In this document: positions 55,661 through 64,000 of the stretch, piece by piece
Numbering within the stretch: position 1 is the stretch's first letter
How the letters are laid out: every line of letters starts with the position of its first letter
DNA from: Micromonospora echinaurantiaca
GTDB lineage: Bacteria; Actinomycetota; Actinomycetes; Mycobacteriales; Micromonosporaceae
Length of the DNA stretch: 64,000 nt
Reading direction: 5' to 3'
Assembly (NCBI RefSeq): GCF_900090235.1
Contig: NZ_LT607750.1
Span: 4,765,001-4,829,000, forward strand
Notes under the pieces: model-generated
What the model saw: the letters and a program-made list of their open reading frames with translations, nothing else
Database searches by the model: none
What the model was told of the DNA's origin: nothing
Program-made: the position numbers and the translations under genes

Positions 55661-55701
55661 CGCTGCCCTGACCGACCCCCAGACCCCTTGGACACATCAG
55701 C

Positions 55702-58154
<2,453 letters not shown>

Positions 58155-58170
58155 CCCACCCCTTCTGCTC

Positions 58171-58233
58171 CGTTGATCATGAGGTTAGCGGGGCGTTATG
58201 TCGGATTCTTTACCGCCAACCTCATGATCAACG
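58171..58233. terminator. TTGATCA-type hairpin between convergent genes
   Basis: Arms 58171-58191 and 58213-58233 pair over 21 bp with a single A-C mismatch or G-U wobble, around a 21-nt loop. They start CGTTGATCATGAGGTT. Located between the OYE and the ABC exporter stops, so a bidirectional terminator. Similar to repeats common in Micromonosporaceae. Confidence 0.65.
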
Positions 58234-58269
58234 CGGGCGGGGGGCGGGCGAGCCCGAAGGGCGGGGAGG

Positions 58270-61200
58270 TCAGCCGGCTAGGTGGGACCAGTGGGGTTCC
58301 AGGTCGCGCCAGGGGCCCTGGGCGGCGACCGTGCCGGCCTGGAGCACCACCACGTGGTCGGCGCGGACCAGGGCGGCCCGCTTGGAGGTCGAGCCGATCA
58401 CCGTGACCCCGTGCTCGCGCAGCGCCCGCCAGAGCGCCAGCTCGGTGGTGACGTCCAGCGCCGAGGAGACGTCGTCGGCCACCAGCAGCTCGGTACGCGG
58501 AGCCAGCGCGCGGGCCAGCGCCAACCGCTGCAACTGCCCACCGGAGAGCCGGGTCCCCTTGTGCCCGATCAGCAGTCCCAGCCCGCCACCGGCGGCGGCC
58601 AGGTCGTGCTCCAGCTGGGCGGTCGTCACGGCCGCCGCGGCGTCCACCGGATGGCCCAGGGTGATGTTGTCGGCCACCGTGCCGGAGAGCACCCGGGGCA
58701 GCTGGCCCACGTAGCCGACCTGGTTGGGACGCAGGAACAGCTCCGGCTCGGTGACCGGCTCACCGTTCCAGGTCAGCCGGCCGGTGTGGTGCACGATCCC
58801 GGCCAGCGCCCGCAGCAGCGACGACTTGCCCGAGCCGACCGGGCCGACGACCAGCACCAGCTGGCCGCGTTCGACGGTCAGGTCGACGTCCCGGACGGCC
58901 ACCGTGCCGTCCTCGTGCCGCGCCCCGAAGCCGGTCAGCTCCAGTCGGCGCAGCGGGTGCCGGGGCGGCACCGGCGGGGCCGGCGCGCTTCCCGCGCCCA
59001 GGTCCACCCCCGGCACCTCGGCCGAGTACGCCGCCACCCCGGTCATCGCTACCGTCCGCCGGGTCCACACGCTCGCCGACGGGTACTGGGACACCAGCGA
59101 GGCGGTGGTCCAGGCGAACCACCGGGCCGCGCCGAGCGTGGCGACCGCGACCAGGGTCGCCCCGGCGGAGAGCCCACCGGCCAGGAAGAGCGCCCAGGCG
59201 CCGATCGGCAGCAGCCCGCTGACCAGCGCCGGGGTGGACCGGGCCCACACCTGCACCGAGATCTCCCGGCGCTGCCGGTCGCTGCGCACCACGTCCAGGC
59301 CGGCGAGGTGGGTCAGCACCGGTCGGGTCGACCCGGCGAGCTTCACCGTACGGGCCGCCGACAGCGTGGAGACCAGCGCGGTCGCGAACGCCGCCCGGGC
59401 CGCCACGGTGGCCCGGGCGGAGCGCTCCAGCCGCGGCCCGAACAGCGTCGCGGCCAGCCCGGAGACCACCATCGTGCCGAGGAAGAACAGCGCCGGCACC
59501 ACACTCCCGGTGACCACGGTCATCGCCACCACCAGCACCAGCGAGATGAACTGGTCCAGCAGGTTGTCGGCGAGCTGCACCACCCGCTCGGTGTCGCCGC
59601 CCTGGGCCACCACCTCGGCCGGGGTGTGCCCGCTGACCCGGCGCGGCCCGGTCTGCCCGTGCACCAGGCGCAGGCTGATCCGCAGCATCTGCCGCACCCA
59701 CCACTGGGGGAACCAGAGGTTGGTGGCGTAGTGCATCGGCATGGTCGCCAGCAGCGCGACGACGATCCCGAGCGCGGGCAGGTACGGGTCGCCCAACCCG
59801 TCGACCAGGTCGGCCCAGAGCCAGGGCAGCACCGCCCCGTCCAGCCCGAGCACCATGATCGCGACGAACAGGGCGACCGCCACCAGGCCGTACCGGGCGT
59901 CGTTGCGGCAGAGCCGGAAGATCTCCCGCAGGGTACGGGCGGGCTCCGGTGGCGGCAGCGGCGGCGGTTCGGCCTTCGGCGGCGCCTCCACCCGGTCCGG
60001 CTCCGGCGCCCGGTCCGGCCCGCTCGGCGCCAGCCCGTCCAGGTTGGTCGGCGCCAGCCGGTCCAGCTCGCCGGGGGCCAGCGGGTCCGGCCCGGTCGCC
60101 GGCCGGTCCAGTTCGGCCGGCGGCCAGCCGTCCGCCGGCTCCGGCCCGGTCAGCAGGTCGGTGCCGCCGCCGGCCCGCACCCCCGACCCGACCTGGGCGT
60201 ACGCGGCGCTGTGGCTGGTCGCCAGCAGCTCGGCGAAGCGCTCCGACTCGCGCAGCGGGCCGGCCTCGACCACCGTGCCGTCGGCCATCACCACCACCTC
60301 GTCGCAGCGGCGCACCGAGGAGAGGCGGTGGGCGATGACGATGCCGATCCGGTCGCGCAGCAACCGTTCGGTGGCCCGCTGCACCCGCGCCTCGGTGACC
60401 GGGTCGAGCCGGGCGGTGGCCTCGTCCAGGATCACCACGTGCGGGTCGCGGACCAGGATCCGGGCGAACGCGACCAGCTGCTCCTGCCCGGCCGACAGCA
60501 CGTGCCCACCCTCGCCGAGCCGGGTGTCCAGCCCGTCGGGCAGCTCCGCGATCCAGCCGGCCAGGCCGAGTTCGCGCAGCGCCCGGGCGGCGTCGTCGAG
60601 CAGCTCCGGATCGAAGAGCGCGACGTTCTCGGCGAGCGTGCCGGCGAGGATCTCGGTGCGCTGCGGCACCACGGCGATCCACCGGCGCAGCTGTTCCAGG
60701 TCGAGGTCGAGCAGGTCGCGGCCGGCCAGGAATACGGTGCCGCGGGGCAGCTCGACCGCCCGGGTGAGCACCTTGGCCAGCGTGGACTTGCCCGATCCGG
60801 TCCGCCCCACCAGGGCGTACGAGCGGCCCCGGACGAAGGTCAGGTCGACGCCGCGCAGCGCCGGCCCGCGCTCGCCGTCCGGGTCGGTGCTCGGGTAGCG
60901 GAAGGTGAGGTCGCGGATCGCCAGGTCGCCCTCGGTCGGGCCCGACCCGCCGGTCGGTTCCTGCCGGGCGCCCTCCAGCAGCTGGACCCGGGCCCACGCG
61001 CCGAGCGCGTACTGCAGTTCCGGCACCATCCGGGCGACGTGCTCGACGGTCAGCCCGAAGCCGAGCGCGAGCAGCCACACCGCGGTCAGCCGGGCCGCGT
61101 CGACCCGGCCGGTGGCCAGCGCCCACGCCCCGCCGAGCACCACCGCGGCGATCCCGCCCCGGGTGACCCCGGCGGCCACCGTGGTGACCTTCGCCGACAT

Positions 61201-61878
61201 CCGCCACACCCGGACGCCCCGGGACAGCACCTCGGCCGCCCGCCGGGCGTAGAGGCGCAGCACGTACGGCCGGGCCAGGCTGGTGCGGACGTCGTCCTGC
61301 CCGTGGATGGCCTCCTCCATCACCGCGGCCAGGTCCGACCACGCCTCCTCCTCGGCCATCCGGGCCGGGGCGATCCGGGCGGTCGGGCGGCGCAGCGCGA
61401 CCGCCAGCACGGCGGTGAGCAGCAGCATGCCGACGCCGACCGGCCACCAGACGGTGAGCGCGACGGCCGCCGAAAGCACCCCCACGGCCAGCCCCTGGGC
61501 GATCCGTACGCCGTGGTTGCGCACCGACGCGGCCACCTGGTAGACGTCGCCGTCGATCCGGTCGAGCAGCTCGCCGACCGGGGTGGTCTCCAGGGTCGGC
61601 AGGTCCTGGCCGAGCGCCACCCGGCACAGCCGGCGCCGCACGTGCGCGGACCAGTCGGCGGTCAGTCCGGCCATCAGCAGGCTCACCGCGAGGTCGCTCA
61701 GCACGGCGGCGACCAGGCCCACCGCCAGCGCGGCGAAGAACCCGCCCGACCGGTGCACCAGCACCGGCCCGGCCAGCGCGGACGCGGCCGCCTGGCCGCC
61801 CGCGCCGAGCACGATCAGGCAGGTCACGATCGCCATCCGGCGCGGCGAGGTGGCCCACAGATCTCGGAGCAGGCGCAT
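58270..61878 (-). CDS. Fused two-module ABC exporter (TMD-NBD-TMD-NBD) with one degenerate ATP site
   Basis: 1202 residues, GGAGG 7 nt before the ATG. Module 1: membrane helices to about 290, NBD1 with Walker A GRTGSGKST (358-366), LSAGQ (461-465), Walker B ILDEAT with Glu486 and switch His517. A Pro-rich linker (about 565-648) joins module 2: helices about 665-925, NBD2 with GPVGSGKSS (1012-1020), LSGGQ (1111-1115), Walker B VADDVS (Asp1136 in place of Glu) and Ser1163 at the His position. Half-exporters are usually separate genes. TetR lies 125 nt upstream, suggesting drug efflux. Confidence 0.92.
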   Translation of the reverse strand: MRLLRDLWATSPRRMAIVTCLIVLGAGGQAAASALAGPVLVHRSGGFFAALAVGLVAAVLSDLAVSLLMAGLTADWSAHVRRRLCRVALGQDLPTLETTPVGELLDRIDGDVYQVAASVRNHGVRIAQGLAVGVLSAAVALTVWWPVGVGMLLLTAVLAVALRRPTARIAPARMAEEEAWSDLAAVMEEAIHGQDDVRTSLARPYVLRLYARRAAEVLSRGVRVWRMSAKVTTVAAGVTRGGIAAVVLGGAWALATGRVDAARLTAVWLLALGFGLTVEHVARMVPELQYALGAWARVQLLEGARQEPTGGSGPTEGDLAIRDLTFRYPSTDPDGERGPALRGVDLTFVRGRSYALVGRTGSGKSTLAKVLTRAVELPRGTVFLAGRDLLDLDLEQLRRWIAVVPQRTEILAGTLAENVALFDPELLDDAARALRELGLAGWIAELPDGLDTRLGEGGHVLSAGQEQLVAFARILVRDPHVVILDEATARLDPVTEARVQRATERLLRDRIGIVIAHRLSSVRRCDEVVVMADGTVVEAGPLRESERFAELLATSHSAAYAQVGSGVRAGGGTDLLTGPEPADGWPPAELDRPATGPDPLAPGELDRLAPTNLDGLAPSGPDRAPEPDRVEAPPKAEPPPLPPPEPARTLREIFRLCRNDARYGLVAVALFVAIMVLGLDGAVLPWLWADLVDGLGDPYLPALGIVVALLATMPMHYATNLWFPQWWVRQMLRISLRLVHGQTGPRRVSGHTPAEVVAQGGDTERVVQLADNLLDQFISLVLVVAMTVVTGSVVPALFFLGTMVVSGLAATLFGPRLERSARATVAARAAFATALVSTLSAARTVKLAGSTRPVLTHLAGLDVVRSDRQRREISVQVWARSTPALVSGLLPIGAWALFLAGGLSAGATLVAVATLGAARWFAWTTASLVSQYPSASVWTRRTVAMTGVAAYSAEVPGVDLGAGSAPAPPVPPRHPLRRLELTGFGARHEDGTVAVRDVDLTVERGQLVLVVGPVGSGKSSLLRALAGIVHHTGRLTWNGEPVTEPELFLRPNQVGYVGQLPRVLSGTVADNITLGHPVDAAAAVTTAQLEHDLAAAGGGLGLLIGHKGTRLSGGQLQRLALARALAPRTELLVADDVSSALDVTTELALWRALREHGVTVIGSTSKRAALVRADHVVVLQAGTVAAQGPWRDLEPHWSHLAG

Positions 61879-61969
61879 GGCAGGTCCTCCGGGTATCGGT
61901 GGGGGGAAACTCCAGCCTGCGGGTTCGCCGGATGCGGATCAACGGATTTACGCGGCGGGGAGAATGGGC

Positions 61970-61987
61970 GTCACCACTGTGGGTGAC
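61970..61987. promoter_or_regulatory. Candidate TetR operator
   Basis: GTCACC-ACTGTG-GGTGAC, perfect 6-bp arms, between the TetR stop and the exporter start. The position favours regulation of the exporter. Confidence 0.35.
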
Positions 61988-62003
61988 CGGCGCCGCCGCC
62001 CGA

Positions 62004-62597
62004 TCAGGTCTGCGCGACCCGGCGGACGATGCCGAGCAGGGCCTCCTGCACGTCCTCGATCGGCCGGTCGGGCTGGAAGACCAGCCAGTCCACGGCCACC
62101 ACCAGCCCCACCCCGAACAGCGCCGACGAGGCGGTCCGCACGTCCAGGTCGGCGGGCAGGTCGCCGCTGGCCACCCCGGCCCGGACCGTCTCGGCGATCA
62201 CCTCGATCGCCTCGCCGCGCAGCAGCCGCAGCGTCTGCTGCCACTCCCGGTTGGTCCGCCACATCTCCGACAGCAGCAGTTGGGCGAAGGCCCGGTAGCG
62301 CCGGATGTAGTCGAGTTCGGCGCGGACCAGCGCGGCGAGCGCCTCGCGCGGCGGCAGGCCGGCCACCGCGTCCCGGAACTCGGCGGTGAGCAGCCCGATG
62401 CCGTGCCGGAGCAACTCCTCGAAGAGCACCGTCTTGGACTCGAAGTTGTAGTAGACGGTGCCCTTGGCCACACCGGCGCGGGCCGCGATGTCGTCCACCG
62501 TGGTCGCGGAGAAGCCCTGCTCGGCGATGAGTTCCACGGCCGCCTCGAAGAGGCGCTGCCGGGTGTCGACCCGCCGCCGCGACCGTCCGTCCGTCAC
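62004..62597 (-). CDS. TetR-family transcriptional regulator
   Basis: 197 residues from the GTG at 62597 (GGAGG 4 nt before; an ATG at 62624 has no spacing). HTH: VDTRQRLFEAAVELIAEQGF, TTVDDIAARAGVAKGTVYYN. The C-terminal ligand domain is helical. It lies between the YhgE-like gene and the ABC exporter on the same strand and probably represses one or both. Confidence 0.92.
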   Translation of the reverse strand: MTDGRSRRRVDTRQRLFEAAVELIAEQGFSATTVDDIAARAGVAKGTVYYNFESKTVLFEELLRHGIGLLTAEFRDAVAGLPPREALAALVRAELDYIRRYRAFAQLLLSEMWRTNREWQQTLRLLRGEAIEVIAETVRAGVASGDLPADLDVRTASSALFGVGLVVAVDWLVFQPDRPIEDVQEALLGIVRRVAQT

Positions 62598-62626
62598 TCG
62601 CCCTCCCGTCCGCGTCCCGCCCATCC

Positions 62627-64000
62627 TCACATGGTCAGCTCGGGATGCAGGGTGGCCGGGGTCAGCCGCCGGGACCGGCGAGCGGCGGCCACGGTGAGCG
62701 CCAGCGCGCCGGCCGCGAAGCCGGCCAGCACTGCCGCTCCGGTCAGCACCGGCCCGACCGGCCCGCCGTTGACGGTGTGCCGCAGGCCGGTCACCAGGTA
62801 GCTCATCGGCAACCACGGGTGGATGGCCTGGAAGAAGCCCGGCGAGGTCTGCACCGGGTAGGTGCCGCCGGAGGAGGTGAGCTGGAGCATCAGCAGCGCC
62901 AGCGCGGCCAGCCGGCCGGCCGGGCCGAGCTGCGCGCCCAGCCACTGCACGATCGCGGTGAACGCCAGCGACGCCAGCGCGAGCAGCCCGAACGTGGCGG
63001 CCGGGCGGGCCGGGTCCAGCCCGAGCGCCAGGGTGACCACCGCGGAGAGCATCCCGGCCTGGGCCAGCCCGATCGCCGCGGCGGGCAGCCAACCGGCCAG
63101 CGCGACCCGCCAGGCGGGCGCGCCGGACATCACATGCCGCCGGTTGAGCGGCCGCAGCAGCAGGTACGTGATCATCGCGCCGACCCAGAGCGCCAGCCCG
63201 AGGAAGTACGGGGCGAAGCCCACCCCGTACGCGCCGGCCGGGTTGCGGGTGCTGCGTTCCAGCGCCACCGGGTCGCCGAGCACGTCGGCGCGCGCCTCGG
63301 CGTCGTCGTACCCGGGCAGCCGGTCGGCGCCCGCGGCGAGGCCGTCGGCGAGCTCGCCCGCGCCGCCGCCCAGCCGGGTCAGGCCGGCGGACAGGTCACC
63401 GGCCCCGGACTCCAGCCGGGTGAGCCCGTCGGCGAGCCGTTGGCTGCCGTCGCCGAGCCGCGTCAACCCGCCGTCCAGCTCCCGCGCGCCGGTGGCGAGC
63501 CGGAACAGCCCGCCGCGCAGCTCGTCGGCGCCACCGGCCGCCGTACCGAGGCCGTCACGAAGCTCGGCGGTGCCCCGGGCCAGGGTGCCCAGCCCGGTGG
63601 CCAGCTCGTCCACCTTGGCCCGGGCGGCGGCCACGTCGTCGGCCAGGTGCGGCGCGGCCGCGGCGATCTCCCGGGCGGTGGCGGCCACCTGGGTCATCCG
63701 GTCGCGGAGTGCGGTCAGCTCGGCGTCGTCCAGCGTGGTGGTGACCGCCCGGGCGGCCTCGACCGCGGCGGCCGCGGCGGCCCGGGCCGCCACCACGCTC
63801 GGGTCGTCGGCCAGCTCGGGGTGCTCGGCGACCAGGGTGTCCAGCCGGTCGCGCACCTCCTCCGCCCGGGTGACCGCCGCCTCGGCACGGCGGGGCAGGG
63901 CATCGAGGCCGTCGGCGAGCGACTGCGCGCCCTCGGCGATGGCGGTCGCCGCCTCCTCGATCCGTTCGGCGTTGTCCCGCAGCACCGGCTCGATCCGGTC
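62627..64000 (-). CDS. YhgE/Pip-type membrane protein, N-terminus beyond window
   Basis: 458 codons visible; the frame stays open to 64000, so the true start lies outside. The visible N-part is an Ala-rich helical coiled region, with a run of Leu/Gly/Asp repeats (GLTRLESGAGDLSAGLTRLG) typical of YhgE/Pip heptad tails. Five to six helices follow, including LALWVGAMITYLLL and the final TGAAVLAGFAAGALALTVAA. Members are ABC-2-like exporters or phage-infection proteins. Next to TetR and an efflux pump, envelope export seems likely. Confidence 0.85.
   Translation of the reverse strand, partial: DRIEPVLRDNAERIEEAATAIAEGAQSLADGLDALPRRAEAAVTRAEEVRDRLDTLVAEHPELADDPSVVAARAAAAAAVEAARAVTTTLDDAELTALRDRMTQVAATAREIAAAAPHLADDVAAARAKVDELATGLGTLARGTAELRDGLGTAAGGADELRGGLFRLATGARELDGGLTRLGDGSQRLADGLTRLESGAGDLSAGLTRLGGGAGELADGLAAGADRLPGYDDAEARADVLGDPVALERSTRNPAGAYGVGFAPYFLGLALWVGAMITYLLLRPLNRRHVMSGAPAWRVALAGWLPAAAIGLAQAGMLSAVVTLALGLDPARPAATFGLLALASLAFTAIVQWLGAQLGPAGRLAALALLMLQLTSSGGTYPVQTSPGFFQAIHPWLPMSYLVTGLRHTVNGGPVGPVLTGAAVLAGFAAGALALTVAAARRSRRLTPATLHPELTM

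Overview
The window is a very GC-rich chromosomal segment from a high-GC Gram-positive bacterium. The housekeeping order rimP-nusA-rnpM-infB-DUF503-rbfA-DHH phosphoesterase ... MATE-truB-ribF-rpsO-pnp-M16 peptidase-dapB is the usual actinobacterial one. GTG starts and GTGA start/stop overlaps are frequent, and there are F420-type (DUF385), DUF574 and DUF4439 proteins. Intergenic hairpins built on TTGATCA suggest a Micromonosporaceae member such as Micromonospora; that last step is inference.

Layout. 1-8.0 kb: a partial GT87-type membrane glycosyltransferase, a GNAT enzyme, and a LacI-controlled sugar ABC importer without its own ATPase, divergent from a debranching-type glycoside hydrolase. 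8.1-29.7 kb, almost all minus strand: dapB, M16 peptidase, pnp, rpsO, ribF, an intact-looking IS607-family element (serine recombinase TnpA plus TnpB nuclease) wedged between truB and ribF, truB, two multidrug/metabolite transporters, small membrane genes, then the nusA-infB operon. 29.8-36.3 kb, plus strand: a Tat lipoprotein/ferritin-like pair, a PadR-regulated FtsX-type ABC system, a DUF385 enzyme and a nucleotidyltransferase-like protein. 36.4-42.0 kb: a VIT/CCC1 protein, map, a STAS protein and a 1219-residue hybrid kinase/receiver/phosphatase/anti-sigma protein. 42.5-48.6 kb: a five-gene amine-utilisation operon (permease, glutamine-synthetase-like ligase, aldehyde dehydrogenase, SDR, gamma-glutamyl hydrolase). 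48.8-58.2 kb: a DUF456 protein, a PAS-GGDEF-EAL protein, a DUF574 methyltransferase, a thiolase, a Xi-class GST-like enzyme, a DUF998 protein, a Cys-containing VDL-type leader peptide ahead of a DAACS transporter, and an Old Yellow Enzyme. 58.3-64.0 kb: a fused asymmetric ABC exporter, TetR and a partial YhgE/Pip-type membrane protein.

The best candidates for new biology are four. (1) The IS607 element sits immediately upstream of ribF: TnpB appears to terminate in host DNA 17 nt before the ribF start, and the predicted guide is the ribF leader. (2) The glutamylation operon carries an SDR where a polyamine pathway needs an amine oxidase, which points to an amino-alcohol substrate. (3) The STAS gene and the kinase/phosphatase/anti-sigma fusion look like a self-contained partner-switching module. 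(4) The short VDL leader peptide suggests sulfur-responsive control of the DAACS transporter.

No rRNA, tRNA, CRISPR array or prophage was recognised. All family assignments were read from motifs and gene order; no database search was run.
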